Notes: a model not told the origin generated them from the sequence alone. Numbered from the stretch's first letter, positions 24,183-34,238 are shown. The stretch is DNA of 64,000 nucleotides from RPQJ01 sp963732375 (GCA_963732375.1 CAVSZE010000003.1:434001-498000); one strand, 5' to 3'. Numbers and translations: made by a program.

Positions 24183-25234
24183 TCTATCTTCGGGCCGACG
24201 GCCAGCATCCGCTCCACCGACCTGAGGGCTCGCACCCGGATCTCTTCCGGCACGTCGATCACCCAGCGCATGTAGCGCAGCGAGTCCCTCGTCTGTTCGA
24301 GCGTGATCTCGTGCATGTGCGGGCAGCGGTGGCTGCACAGCCGCAGCATCTCCTTCCCGGGGTTCGCGGCGACGATGTTGTCGCCCATCGAGCACTCGGT
24401 GAGCAGCAGGTAGCGTTTTGCGCTGGATTTCTCGACCGCCTTGATCATCGCGGTCGTGCTGCCGGAGAAGTCCGCCTTGGCGACCACCTCGGGACTGCAC
24501 TCGGGGTGCGCCAGGATCATCACGTCCGGGAACTGCTTGCGCACCGAATCGATGTCCTCGGTGGTGAAGAGCTCGTGCACTTCGCAGCGGCCCTTCCACG
24601 CGACCATGACATGCTCGACGTCGGTGCCGGGCCTCGGGGCACCGGGCTTCGGCAGCACGCTCGGCACGATGACGTGCAGGCCCGTCTCGCGAGCCACGTT
24701 GCGGGCAAGGTACTCGTCCGGCAGGAAGATGACCGTGTCGGACTTCAGCGACTCGACGACAGCCACGGCATTGCTCGACGTGCAGCAGATGTCGCACTCC
24801 GCCTTCACGTCGGCGTAGGTGTTGATGTAGGTGACAATCGGCACCCCGGGGTAAGCCGCGCGCAGCGCTCGCACGTCGGCCGCGGTGATGCTCTCGGCAA
24901 GCGAACAACCACCCTTCTCGGTCGGAAGCAGCACGGTCTTCGACGGGTTCAGGATCTTGGCGGTCTCGGCCATGAAGCGCACACCGCAGAACACGATGAC
25001 GGACTTGTCAGTCTCCGCGGCGCGCCGGCTCAATTCGAGCGAGTCGCCCTGGAAGTCGGGCACCGAGTGGAACAGCGCCGGTTCCATGTAGTTGTGACCG
25101 AGGATCACGGCGTCGCGCTCGACCTTGAGCTGCTGGATCTCGGCAGCGACCTCCGCCTTCAACAGGATCTCGCCCTCGGGCATCACGTCGCCGAGCTTGT
25201 CCCTCAGGTTGAGAAAGATTTCCTCGACGTGCAT
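24179..25234 (-). CDS. nadA: Quinolinate synthase A
   Basis: A 4Fe-4S enzyme that condenses iminoaspartate with dihydroxyacetone phosphate to quinolinate. It has 351 residues. Cluster ligands are visible in the segments TEKGGCSLAES, AHPECSPEV and the C-terminal CSHRCPHM. VILGHNYMEP, GDSLELSR and CTSSNAV are also diagnostic. Together with nadB, which overlaps its stop codon, it makes quinolinate. The upstream 75 bases are shared with the divergent reductase gene at 25310. Confidence 0.96.
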   Translation of the reverse strand: MHVEEIFLNLRDKLGDVMPEGEILLKAEVAAEIQQLKVERDAVILGHNYMEPALFHSVPDFQGDSLELSRRAAETDKSVIVFCGVRFMAETAKILNPSKTVLLPTEKGGCSLAESITAADVRALRAAYPGVPIVTYINTYADVKAECDICCTSSNAVAVVESLKSDTVIFLPDEYLARNVARETGLHVIVPSVLPKPGAPRPGTDVEHVMVAWKGRCEVHELFTTEDIDSVRKQFPDVMILAHPECSPEVVAKADFSGSTTAMIKAVEKSSAKRYLLLTECSMGDNIVAANPGKEMLRLCSHRCPHMHEITLEQTRDSLRYMRWVIDVPEEIRVRALRSVERMLAVGPKID

Positions 25235-25309
25235 GCGGCTGTCCGTGGGCTGGTGCGTAAGGGTCGGATTCTATGCCATGCTGGAGTCCTTCGCGTCCCG
25301 GAGATTCCA

Positions 25310-26551
25310 ATGACCGCCGCCAGCAGGACACACGACCTCGTCGTGTTCGGTGCCACCAGCTTTGTCGGGCAGATCCTCACTCGATACCTGTACGAGGAAT
25401 TTGGCCTGCGCGGCCGGCTGCGCTGGGCCATCGCGGGCCGATCCAGGGCCAAGCTCGAGGGGTTGCGCGGATCGCTAGGTCGTGGCGCAGCGAAACTGCC
25501 GATCGTGATCGCCGACGCGGCGGACGACGCTGCGCTGCACGAGCTGTGCTCCGGGGCCGGGACGGTCGCCTCGACGGTGGGGCCCTACGCGCTCTATGGC
25601 GAGCCGCTGATACGGGCCTGCGTCGAGACCGGCACGGATTACTGCGACCTCACGGGCGAGCCGCAATGGATCCGCCGGATGTTGCAGAAATACGAAACAG
25701 CGGCGGGCAAGTCGGGCGCCCGCATCGTGCACTGCTGCGGCTTCGACTCGATCCCGTCGGACCTCGGCGTGCACTTCCTGCAGCGCGAGGCCCGGGCACG
25801 GTTCGGCCAGCCGTGCAACCGCGTCAAGATGCGGGTCAAGGCGATGAACGGCGGATTCTCCGGCGGTACCTTCGCCAGCGCGCTCAACGCCTTCAAGGAA
25901 GCTTCCGCCGACCCGAAGCTGCGCAAGGAACTCGCGAACCCCTACTCGCTCTGCCCGAAAGGCTTCGGTTCAAAGACACGACAGCCGAACGTCCAGTTTG
26001 CCGAGTACGATGCCGACTTCGATAACTGGGTCGCGCCGTTCGTCATGGCAGCCGCCAATGTGCGGATCGTCCACCGGACGAACGCGCTCACAGGTGGTGC
26101 CTACGGAGCCGACTTCCGCTACGACGAGGCGATGCTCGCAGGCCGCGGCCTGCGCGGCCGCGCCACCGCGACAGGCATTGCCGTAGGTCTCGGCGGATTT
26201 GCAGTCGCCGCCGCGCTCACCCCGATTCGAGCTGCGCTCGAGCGGTTCGTGCTGCCGGCGCCGGGCGAGGGGCCGAGCCCGGAGGCCCAAAAGAGGGGGT
26301 TCTACGACCTGCGTTTCCTTGGCCAGGCAGCGGACGGACGCTCGATCCGCGTCAAGGTCACCGGCCAGGGCGATCCTGGCTACGGCTCGACGTCGAAGAT
26401 CCTCGGACAGGCGGCGGTACTGCTCGCGCTGGACCTGCCGAAATCCCGCGTCCGGGGTGGCTTCTGGACGCCGGCGACGATATTCGGCGACACGCTGATC
26501 GACCGCCTCGAAAAGCACGCCGGCCTGCACTTCGAGGTACTGGGGGACTGA
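25310..26551 (+). CDS. Saccharopine dehydrogenase-like / trans-acting enoyl reductase family protein
   Basis: A 413-residue NAD(P)-dependent oxidoreductase. The Rossmann motif VVFGATSFVGQILTRYL is at residues 10-27. STVGPYALYGEPLIRACVETGTDYCDLTGEPQW and HCCGFDSIPSDLGV are typical of the trans-acting enoyl reductase/saccharopine reductase-like group. In mycobacteria, relatives reduce lipid-linked double bonds. A hydrophobic stretch (TATGIAVGLGGFAVAAALT) near residue 290 may bind membrane or lipid. It is a stand-alone gene divergent from nadA. The substrate is unknown. Confidence 0.85.
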   Translation: MTAASRTHDLVVFGATSFVGQILTRYLYEEFGLRGRLRWAIAGRSRAKLEGLRGSLGRGAAKLPIVIADAADDAALHELCSGAGTVASTVGPYALYGEPLIRACVETGTDYCDLTGEPQWIRRMLQKYETAAGKSGARIVHCCGFDSIPSDLGVHFLQREARARFGQPCNRVKMRVKAMNGGFSGGTFASALNAFKEASADPKLRKELANPYSLCPKGFGSKTRQPNVQFAEYDADFDNWVAPFVMAAANVRIVHRTNALTGGAYGADFRYDEAMLAGRGLRGRATATGIAVGLGGFAVAAALTPIRAALERFVLPAPGEGPSPEAQKRGFYDLRFLGQAADGRSIRVKVTGQGDPGYGSTSKILGQAAVLLALDLPKSRVRGGFWTPATIFGDTLIDRLEKHAGLHFEVLGD

Positions 26552-26620
26552 GCCAGGAAGGTTGCTTTCCGCCTCGAAATCGGTTGTCCTTTGCGGCCTC
26601 GCAATCCGAGGTAGCTATCC

Positions 26621-28165
26621 ATGTACAGGAAGTTCGCCGCGGCACTCGCCGCGTGGGCACTCATTGCCGGCAGCCCGGCATTTGCGAAGGACGAGCCGAA
26701 GGCCGACAAGGGCGACGCCAGTTCGGAAGCCGAGAAGACGCCGGAACCGGAATCGTCGGTGACACACGGCCAGGTCACGCTCGACGGCCAGGTCGTGAAA
26801 TACACGGCCACCGCGGGCTGGCTGATCATGAAGGACAAGGAAGACAAGCCGATCGCACGATTCGGCTACACGGCCTACACGCGCGAGGGCGTGAAGGACC
26901 TGACAAGGCGACCGATCATGTTTGCCTACAACGGCGGTCCCGGATCCTCCTCGATCTGGCTGCACATGGGCATCATGGGCCCGCGCCGCGTCGTGGTGAA
27001 CGACAGCGGCTATGCACCGCCACCGCCATCGGTCAGCGTCGAGAACACCTACACCGTGCTCGACGTCACGGATATCGTGATGATCGACCCGGTGGGAACA
27101 GGCTTTTCGAAGCCCCTGGGTGACGCGAAACCCGCCGACTTCTGGGGCGTGGACCAGGACATCAAGTCGGTCGGCCAGTTCATCAAGCGCTATGTCTCGG
27201 AGAACGGCCGCTGGGGATCACCGAAATACCTGCTGGGTGAGAGCTATGGCGGCATGCGTAGCGCCGGCCTCGCCTACTACCTGCAGTCCAGCCAGGGCAT
27301 GGACCTGAACGGCGTCGTGCTGGTCTCCCCGTTCCTGAACGCAGGCTCCGGCATCGACGGCGAGGAGATCGACCTGCCGCATGTGCTGTACCTGCCGACC
27401 TTCGCAGCGACTGCCTGGTACCACGATGCGATTCCCAACAAGCCGGCCTCGCTGCAGGCCTACCTCGAAGAAGTCGAGCGCTTCGCCTATGACGAGTATG
27501 CGCCGGCGCTGATGCGCGGCTACTCGATCACGGACGCCGAGAAGAAGGCTGTTGCCACAAAGCTCGCCGCCTACACCGGCACCACCGCGGACTACTGGGA
27601 GCGAGCCGACCTGCGCGTCAGCCATCCGCAGTTCCTGCAGGAACTGAAGCGCAGCCAGCGGCTGATCGCAGGCCGCATCGACTCCCGTTTCATCGGCCCA
27701 GCGACCAACCCGCTCAGCGAAACGATGGACTACGACCCGTTTTTCCCGGCGGTCGGTCCGGCTTACACAGCGGCCTTCCTCAACTACCTGCACACCGATC
27801 TGAAGTTCGGCAAGGACGAGAACTACATGGTCTCGGCCTTCGACATCGAGTGGGACTGGAAGCACAAGAGACCGGGCGAAGGCGGCTGGATGTCGCCGCT
27901 GCCGAACACCGTACCCGACCTGGCGATGGCCATGACGCTGAATCCGGGACTGCATGTGCTGGTGCTGCAGGGTTACTACGACCTGGCCACGCCCTGGCTC
28001 GCGACGAAGAACGACCTGGCGCACCTGGACATCACGCCGGAGGCGCGCAAGCGCATCACGATGGACTACTTCGACGCCGGCCACATGATGTACCTGCACG
28101 AACCGTCGATGAAGAAGTTCCGGCAGGACGTCCTGGGCTTCGTGCGCGGGACGGACCGGCTCTGA
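26621..28165 (+). CDS. Exported S10-family serine carboxypeptidase-like protein
   Basis: A 514-residue protein with a signal peptide (MYRKFAAALAAWALIAGSPAFA). The oxyanion-hole loop YNGGPGSSS is at about residues 103-111. The nucleophile is Ser208 in GESYGG, and the Asp and His appear in GYYDLATP (about 454) and AGHMMYLH (about 488), completing the triad. These define the S10 family of serine carboxypeptidases, here in the bacterial form about 500 residues long. It would act in the periplasm or outside the cell on peptide C-termini. It is a single gene with a 69-base 5' gap; no obvious operon partner. Confidence 0.9.
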   Translation: MYRKFAAALAAWALIAGSPAFAKDEPKADKGDASSEAEKTPEPESSVTHGQVTLDGQVVKYTATAGWLIMKDKEDKPIARFGYTAYTREGVKDLTRRPIMFAYNGGPGSSSIWLHMGIMGPRRVVVNDSGYAPPPPSVSVENTYTVLDVTDIVMIDPVGTGFSKPLGDAKPADFWGVDQDIKSVGQFIKRYVSENGRWGSPKYLLGESYGGMRSAGLAYYLQSSQGMDLNGVVLVSPFLNAGSGIDGEEIDLPHVLYLPTFAATAWYHDAIPNKPASLQAYLEEVERFAYDEYAPALMRGYSITDAEKKAVATKLAAYTGTTADYWERADLRVSHPQFLQELKRSQRLIAGRIDSRFIGPATNPLSETMDYDPFFPAVGPAYTAAFLNYLHTDLKFGKDENYMVSAFDIEWDWKHKRPGEGGWMSPLPNTVPDLAMAMTLNPGLHVLVLQGYYDLATPWLATKNDLAHLDITPEARKRITMDYFDAGHMMYLHEPSMKKFRQDVLGFVRGTDRL

Positions 28166-28234
28166 GCAGTGCAGCACGTTTTGGGGCGCGCGGAGCAGTG
28201 GACCGATGGTTGAGTTAAGCGGGAGCATGCCGCG

Positions 28235-28468
28235 ATGAAATCGAGATCTGCCCGTCCGCTGCGTCGATTCTGGGGCTGGGGCCTGGAGTCGGACGAACTG
28301 CTGCCGATGGAAATCGCCATCATCCAGGGCTTGATGGCGCGCCTCGGCATTGCGCGGCGCACGTTGCCCACTCCGCCGGCTGGCGTCGGACTTCGCGTTG
28401 CCGCGCCACGGATCACGCCACCGCCAAGCTCGATGACTGCTTCTCCGATGCCCCGCACGATCGCCTGA
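28235..28468 (+). pseudogene. Frameshifted N-terminal part of the adjacent FAD-linked oxidase
   Basis: This short frame (MKSRSARPLRRFWGWGLESDELLP...) looks like the conserved N-terminus of alkyldihydroxyacetonephosphate synthase-like oxidases. At about 28425-28432 the homologous reading continues in the next frame as KLDDCFSDAPHDRLTHAYGKSF, which runs directly into the oxidase at 28501. The shift is equivalent to loss of one base. The ATG at 28235 has an upstream GGAG. Either the gene carries a real frameshift or the sequence has a one-base error; the two cannot be told apart here. Confidence 0.7.
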
Positions 28469-28500
28469 CGCATGCATACGGCAAGTCCTTCGCGGACACG

Positions 28501-29931
28501 GTGCGTATGTGGAACCGCGACCTGCCGAATCCACCGGACTGGGTGGCGTTCCCACCGGACGAGCAGTCCGTCATCGACATCCTCGACTGGGCATGCCGCG
28601 AGAATGTCGCGGTCGTGCCCTACGGCGGCGGCTCGAGCGTGTGCGGCGGGGTCGAGCCAGCCGTCGGGTCAAGCTACAGCGCGACGGTGTCGCTCGACCT
28701 CGAGCGACTGAACCGCGTGATCGAGGTGGACCGCGCAAGCCGTTCCGCCCGTATCCAGGCTGGAATCCTCGGCCCGGACCTGGAGCGCGACCTGCGTCCC
28801 CACGGACTGACGCTGCGACACTATCCGCAGAGCTTCCAGTTCTCGACGCTTGGTGGCTGGATCGTCACGCGCGCCGGCGGTCACTACGCGACGCAACATA
28901 CGCACATCGACGAGTTCGTGCAGGCCGTGCGCATGATCGCGCCTGCCGGTGTGATCGAGACGAGGCGGCTGCCAGGCAGCGGCGCGGGGCCGGACCCGAA
29001 CCGGCTCGTTTCGGGCTCGGAAGGCGTGCTCGGGGTGGTGACCGAAGCCTGGATGCGCCTGCAGGATCGCCCGAAGTACCGCGCGTCGGCCTCGGTTCGA
29101 TTCAGTGGCTTCGAGGCCGCGGTGAATTGCGTGCGCGCACTGTCACAGTCGGGCCTTTACCCGACCAACTGCCGGCTGCTCGACCCGGCGGAAGTCGCGT
29201 GGACCGGTGTGGGCGACGGCCGCAGCCCGACGCTGGTGCTGGGTTTCGAGTCTGCAGACCACGAACTGCGTGCCTGGATGGACCGCGCACTCGAGCTCGT
29301 GCGCGATTTCGGCGGCGAATACGATTCGGCCGCGGTCGAGCGATCCATGCAGGTGACGACACCCGGCGCGGAAGGCGAGCACCGCAAGGGCGCGGCAGGT
29401 GCGTGGCGCGACGCGTTCATCCGCATGCCTTACTGGCGCGACCCCATGGTCGGCGCAGGCGCGATACTCGACACCTTCGAGACCGCCATTACCTGGGATC
29501 GATTCGACGACTTCTACGATGGTGTGCGCGAGGACGTGGAGACCGCGATCCTGCGCGCCACGGGTCGACCGGGCAGCGTGTCCTGCCGGTTCACGCACGT
29601 CTATCCCGACGGGCCCGCGCCTTACTTCACGTACTCGGCGCTCGGCAGCGCGCAGGGTGACCTCGCCTCGTCACTGGCTGCGTGGCGCGAGATCAAGCTT
29701 GCCGCGAACGAGTCGGTCACAAGCCGCGGCGGCACGATCACGCACCACCATGCCGTGGGCCGTGACCACCGCAGCGGCTACGAGCGCGAGGCGCCGCCGC
29801 TCTACCGGGAAGCACTGGCCGCGGCCAAGGCCAGGCTTGACCCGCGGGGCATCCTGAATCCGGGCGTGCTGCTGGATCCACTCGACCGCACCGTCGGCAT
29901 CACAGGTGCGCTCGCGCCGCTCAACTCATGA
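28501..29931 (+). CDS. FAD-linked oxidase, alkyldihydroxyacetonephosphate synthase-like (N-terminus frameshifted)
   Basis: A 476-residue remnant or product of a VAO/p-cresol-methylhydroxylase-type flavoprotein. The FAD pyrophosphate loop VVPYGGGSSVCGGVEP, IVTRAGGHYATQ, LVSGSEGVLGVVTEAW and the C-terminal HHHAVGRDHRSGYE with LDPRGILNPG are clear ADHAP-synthase-group features. Eukaryotic relatives make ether-lipid precursors. Bacterial ones are poorly known and include lactate/glycolate-type oxidases. The GTG at 28501 is only the first usable start in this frame. Homology extends upstream through HAYGKSFADTVRMWN in the same frame and then, after a frameshift, to 28235. Its stop codon overlaps an ATG in the next gene's leader. 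Confidence 0.82.
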   Translation: MRMWNRDLPNPPDWVAFPPDEQSVIDILDWACRENVAVVPYGGGSSVCGGVEPAVGSSYSATVSLDLERLNRVIEVDRASRSARIQAGILGPDLERDLRPHGLTLRHYPQSFQFSTLGGWIVTRAGGHYATQHTHIDEFVQAVRMIAPAGVIETRRLPGSGAGPDPNRLVSGSEGVLGVVTEAWMRLQDRPKYRASASVRFSGFEAAVNCVRALSQSGLYPTNCRLLDPAEVAWTGVGDGRSPTLVLGFESADHELRAWMDRALELVRDFGGEYDSAAVERSMQVTTPGAEGEHRKGAAGAWRDAFIRMPYWRDPMVGAGAILDTFETAITWDRFDDFYDGVREDVETAILRATGRPGSVSCRFTHVYPDGPAPYFTYSALGSAQGDLASSLAAWREIKLAANESVTSRGGTITHHHAVGRDHRSGYEREAPPLYREALAAAKARLDPRGILNPGVLLDPLDRTVGITGALAPLNS

Positions 29932-29987
29932 GACGGTCGCCCGACTGTACATTTTTCTACTCGCGCACAGATCCAGGGAAACAATTC

Positions 29988-32900
29988 ATGCAGACGCTGA
30001 CTCGCCGGGGAATTGCCCTGGCCGCATTGCTCGTCGCCTGTCACGCAGCCGCGGCGGCACCGTCTGCGGACGTCACCTCGTCGCTGGAGTGGCGCCTGGT
30101 CGGGCCGCACCGTGCAGGCTGGGCGACGGCGGCCGCCGGCGCGGGCGGCGGCTCCGAGACGTTCTACCTCGGCGCCGCGGGTGGTGGCGTGTGGAAGTCG
30201 GACGACGCAGGCGATACATGGCGGGCAGTGTTCGACGGCGTGGGATCCGCTTCGGTCGGTGCAATCGCTGTCGCACCATCGAATCCCGACGTGATCTACG
30301 TCGGCATGGGGCAGGTCACCAGCCGCTACGACATCGCCGCAGGCGACGGCGTGTATCGCTCCGACGACGCGGGCAAGTCCTGGCGGCATGTCGGGCTCGC
30401 CGCGAGCCGCCACATCGGCGCACTGAAGGTGCATCCGACCAACCCGGACGTCGCGTGGGTGGCTGCACTCGGACCCACTTACGGCCCCGGCGGCGAGCGC
30501 GGCGTGTACCGCACGGCTGACGGCGGCAAGTCCTGGCAGCGAACGCTGTTCGTGAATGAGGACACGGGCGCGGTAGACATCGCGATCGACCCATCCGATC
30601 CCCAGGTCATTTACGCCTCCACGTGGCAGGTCCGATTCAGGCCGTGGCTCGCCTACTTCACGCCAGACGTGGGGCCCGGCAGCGCACTCTACAAATCCAG
30701 CGACGGAGGCGTGAACTGGAAGCGCATCGCAGGCGGCGGTTGGCCCGAGGGCGCGCTCGGACGCATCGGCCTCGCTGCAAGCGCGCGCGATCAGGGCACG
30801 CGTGTGTGGGCCGTGGTGGATGCGAAATCAGACGGCGGGCTCTATCGCTCCGACGATGCGGGTGCCACGTGGGTGCATGCGAACGCCGACCCGGAACTCG
30901 TGAACGCCTATTTCGCACAGCTGACAGCGGTGCCCGGCGACCCGGACGTCGTCTACGCGATGGGGCGCAGCATCCGCCGCTGCACCGAGGGCGGCACGAA
31001 GTGCGAGATCGTCAAGGGCGCCCCGGGCGGCGACGACTACCACTTCCTCTGGATCGATCCGCAGCACCCGGGGCGAATGATCACCGGCGCGGACCAGGGC
31101 GCCGCGCTGACGCTTAACGGCGGGCGCACCTGGACCGACTGGTACAACCAGCCGACCGGCCAGTTCTACAAGCTCTCGACGGACAATTCGTTCCCGTACC
31201 GCATCTATGCCGGGCAGCAGGACAATGGCACGGTGCGCATCGCGAGTCGCAGCGACTACGGCTCGATCACCTACCGTGACTGGGAGCCGGTCGGCGCCGA
31301 CGAACGCGACTACGAAATCCCCGACCCGCGCGACCCGGACATCGTGTACGGCTCGGGGCTCGGCGGGCGACTGTCGCGCTGGAATGCGCGCAACGGTGAA
31401 GTGCAGAACGTGTCGCCCTGGCCCATCTCGAGCTACGGCCAGCGCCCGACTGATTTCCAGCAGCGTTTTTCCTGGATTACGCCGATTGCGATCTCGCAGA
31501 TCGATCCCTATCCGCTCTACTTCGGTTCGCAACGCCTCTGGCGATCGACCGACCAGGGCATGAGCTGGGAAGCACTCGGTCCCGACCTGTCGGCAGCCGA
31601 TCCTGCGGCACGGGACTGCGGAGGCGACCTCGATCCGTCGCGCGCACGCGCCTGCGGTTATGGCGTGATCTGGAGCATCGGACTCTCGACGCGCGACAAC
31701 TCCGAAATCTGGGTGGGCACCGACGACGGCCTGGTGCGCCTGACGCGAGACGGCGGCAAGTCGTGGGAAAACGTAACGCCGAAAGGCCTGCCCGCCTGGG
31801 CGAAGATTTCCACGGTCGAGCCCTCCCCGACCACGCCGGGCACTGCATACATCGCCGTGGACAACCATCGGCAGGACGACTTCCGGCCGTACGTGTACCG
31901 AACGCGTGACTACGGCAGGACCTGGACGCAGGTGAACCAGGGACTACCCGGCGATCACTTCGTCGGCGTGGTTCGCGCGGACACTGTTCGCGCTGGACTC
32001 ATCTACGCGGGCACCGAAACAGGAGTGTTCGTGTCCCTTGACGACGGCGGGCAGTGGCAGCCGCTGCAACGCAACCTGCCGGTCGCGTGGGTGCGCGACA
32101 TCGCGGTGCACGGCAACGACCTGATCGTCGCGACGCAGGGCCGGGCGATCTGGGTCATGGATGATCTTTCGCCGCTTCGACAGCACGACGCAGTCGAAGC
32201 AGGTTCGACCGAGCATCTCTTCAAGCCGGCCACCGCGATGCGCCTGCGCAAGAACCAGAACAGGGACACGCCGCTGCCGAGAGAAACTCCTGCGGGCCGC
32301 AATCCGCCCACCGGTGCGGTCATCGACTACTGGCTGGCGCAACCCGCCACAAGCGTAGAACTCGAGATTCGCGACTCGGCGGGATCGGTCGTGCGGACAT
32401 TCTCCAGCGACGATGCCCCGCCTCCCGTCGAGGTCGAGCGCTATTTCAGTGACGACTGGGTCGTTGCTGCCGAGTCGCCCGCGACCGGCGCCGGCATGCA
32501 TCGTTTCACCTGGGACCTGCGTTACGCGCGGCCCCGCAGTACCGAGTACGAATACTCGCTCTCCACTGCCTATGGCATGGGCGTGCCGATCGTACCCCAG
32601 GGGCCCGTGGTTGCACCGGGAGAGTATCGCGTGGTGTTGCGCGTGGACGGACGAGAGCGATCGGCGCCGCTCAAGGTCGAGATGGACCCGCGCGTTCCAG
32701 TGAATGCCGCGGCATTGGCTGCCACGCTGGCGCTGTCTCGGGAAATACAGGCGCTGCTCGAGAAGCACTACGCAGGCGAGGCCGAGGTCGATTACGTGGG
32801 CAAGGCCACCGACACTTTGCGCAAGAAGCAGTCGGCCAATGCACAGGCTGTCCGGGCGCTCGAGGCCTTCGACAAGCACCTCGCACCCCTCCGGACCGGC

Positions 32901-33191
32901 GAGGGCGACCGCGCCGCCGACTGGAACCTGAAGGCCATCGGCGGCGTACTGCGCTCTACCGCCACCGACCTCGAGTCCACCGATCGCGCGCCCACCGAAC
33001 CACAACGCCGCGTGGTCACGGAAACGGCCGACCGGCTGGATCGGGCGCTCGCCTCATGGGCGAAACTACGCCAGGACGAACTGCCGCGCCTGAACGCCGA
33101 ACTGGAGACGGCCGGGCTCGCATCGATCGAGATTCCGCCGCTGGACGAGATCAGGTTGAGCGGCCCGAGCGCATCGCGCGAGATGCCCTGA
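29988..33191 (+). CDS. Exported BNR/sortilin-like beta-propeller protein
   Basis: A 1067-residue protein with a signal peptide (MQTLTRRGIALAALLVACHAAAA). Residues about 30-720 hold many BNR/Asp-box units, for example GGGVWKSDDAGDTWRAV, GVYRSDDAGKSWRHV, LYKSSDGGVNWKRI and RTRDYGRTWTQV. This is the sialidase/VPS10-type propeller found in large secreted 'glycosyl hydrolase'-annotated proteins. The last 300 residues form a different domain with a helical end. The catalytic residues of sialidases are not evident, so the enzyme label is unsupported. I chose the ATG at 29988 because the signal peptide starts there; an ATG at 29928 overlapping the upstream stop is less likely. Confidence 0.82.
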   Translation: MQTLTRRGIALAALLVACHAAAAAPSADVTSSLEWRLVGPHRAGWATAAAGAGGGSETFYLGAAGGGVWKSDDAGDTWRAVFDGVGSASVGAIAVAPSNPDVIYVGMGQVTSRYDIAAGDGVYRSDDAGKSWRHVGLAASRHIGALKVHPTNPDVAWVAALGPTYGPGGERGVYRTADGGKSWQRTLFVNEDTGAVDIAIDPSDPQVIYASTWQVRFRPWLAYFTPDVGPGSALYKSSDGGVNWKRIAGGGWPEGALGRIGLAASARDQGTRVWAVVDAKSDGGLYRSDDAGATWVHANADPELVNAYFAQLTAVPGDPDVVYAMGRSIRRCTEGGTKCEIVKGAPGGDDYHFLWIDPQHPGRMITGADQGAALTLNGGRTWTDWYNQPTGQFYKLSTDNSFPYRIYAGQQDNGTVRIASRSDYGSITYRDWEPVGADERDYEIPDPRDPDIVYGSGLGGRLSRWNARNGEVQNVSPWPISSYGQRPTDFQQRFSWITPIAISQIDPYPLYFGSQRLWRSTDQGMSWEALGPDLSAADPAARDCGGDLDPSRARACGYGVIWSIGLSTRDNSEIWVGTDDGLVRLTRDGGKSWENVTPKGLPAWAKISTVEPSPTTPGTAYIAVDNHRQDDFRPYVYRTRDYGRTWTQVNQGLPGDHFVGVVRADTVRAGLIYAGTETGVFVSLDDGGQWQPLQRNLPVAWVRDIAVHGNDLIVATQGRAIWVMDDLSPLRQHDAVEAGSTEHLFKPATAMRLRKNQNRDTPLPRETPAGRNPPTGAVIDYWLAQPATSVELEIRDSAGSVVRTFSSDDAPPPVEVERYFSDDWVVAAESPATGAGMHRFTWDLRYARPRSTEYEYSLSTAYGMGVPIVPQGPVVAPGEYRVVLRVDGRERSAPLKVEMDPRVPVNAAALAATLALSREIQALLEKHYAGEAEVDYVGKATDTLRKKQSANAQAVRALEAFDKHLAPLRTGEGDRAADWNLKAIGGVLRSTATDLESTDRAPTEPQRRVVTETADRLDRALASWAKLRQDELPRLNAELETAGLASIEIPPLDEIRLSGPSASREMP

Positions 33192-33278
33192 TTGTCGGGG
33201 GCCGTGGCGAATGAATCCGCCGCGGCCCGCTGGCCTTTCCGGTTCCGCGCCTGCCTGCCGTCCGCTATCTGTCGGGCC

Positions 33279-34238
33279 CTAGGCCGAGCGCATCCAGGGC
33301 AGTGCGTCGAGATCCACGTTGCCACCGGTCAGTATCACGCCAACTCGTTTGCCGGCGAGCGGCATGCGGCCGCTCAGCATCGCGGCCACCGGCACCGCAC
33401 TCGACGGCTCGATGACGATCTTCATGACTTCCCAGACGAGACGCATCGCGGAAACGATCTCATCCTCGGAGACGGTCGTGATGCCCCGGACGTACCGTCG
33501 TATGACCTCGAATGGTCGCTCACCGAGCGAAGCGCGCAAGCCGTCGGCAATCGTGTTCGCGCTGTCGAGTGACTGCCGCGCGCCCGTGACGAGCGAGCGA
33601 TACGCATCGTCCGCCTCTGCGGGTTCGGCTCCGTGCACCTCTATGCCAGATGCGGCACAAACGATTGCAGTGCCGGCGAGCAGGCCTCCGCCACCGACTG
33701 GCGCCACGATCGCATCCAGTTCCGGCACCTCATCGAGGAGTTCCAGCACCGCGGTACCCTGGCCAGCGATGACCCGCCAGTCATCGTAGGGATGCACCAG
33801 CGTGGCGCCGGTTCGCGCCTGGATCTCCGCGCAGCAGGCCTCTCGGGCCGGTAATGTCGGTTCGCAGAAAACGATATTTCCGCCCAGGCGTTCCACCGAC
33901 GCGACTTTTGCCTTCGGGGCGTTACGTGGCATCGCGATGTAGGCACGCGTGCCGGCATTCCGAGCCGCAAGCGCCAGCGCCGCCCCGTGATTACCCGAGG
34001 AATGCGTCACTACGCCACAGGACAATGAGTCCGGCGAAATCGACAGCACCGCATTGTGGGCACCGCGCGCCTTGAAGGCGCCGATGCTCTGGAAGTTCTC
34101 GCACTTGAAATAGATTGTCGCGCCGGCGCGAGCGTCCAGTGTGCGGCTGGTCATGACCGGCGTACGCACCACGTACGGCGCGATGCGCACCGCTGCGTCG
34201 CGAACGTCCGCGAGTCCGGGAATGGGTTCGTTCGTCAC
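33279..34238 (-). CDS. PLP-dependent serine/threonine dehydratase-like enzyme
   Basis: A 319-residue fold-type II PLP enzyme of the threonine ammonia-lyase/serine racemase group. The Schiff-base Lys is in SIGAFKARGAHNA. SGNHGAALALAA binds substrate, GGGGLLAG binds PLP phosphate, and the C-terminus has GGNVDLDALPW. It has no ACT regulatory domain, so it is a catabolic or racemase type. The GTG at 34238 overlaps the aldolase stop codon as GTGA. It is the last gene of the mtnP-mtnA-aldolase unit. No such enzyme belongs to the known methionine salvage or DHAP shunt, which makes its presence unexpected. Confidence 0.88.
   Translation of the reverse strand: MTNEPIPGLADVRDAAVRIAPYVVRTPVMTSRTLDARAGATIYFKCENFQSIGAFKARGAHNAVLSISPDSLSCGVVTHSSGNHGAALALAARNAGTRAYIAMPRNAPKAKVASVERLGGNIVFCEPTLPAREACCAEIQARTGATLVHPYDDWRVIAGQGTAVLELLDEVPELDAIVAPVGGGGLLAGTAIVCAASGIEVHGAEPAEADDAYRSLVTGARQSLDSANTIADGLRASLGERPFEVIRRYVRGITTVSEDEIVSAMRLVWEVMKIVIEPSSAVPVAAMLSGRMPLAGKRVGVILTGGNVDLDALPWMRSA

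Noticed and set aside
28235..28468. Treating this frame as an independent 77-residue gene.
   Set aside because: Its sequence and the following frame together reproduce the N-terminus of the adjacent oxidase family, so it is a frameshifted part.
29988..33191. Calling the BNR protein a sialidase or glycosyl hydrolase.
   Set aside because: Asp-box repeats are present, but the Arg triad and other catalytic residues of sialidases are not evident; only the propeller is supported.
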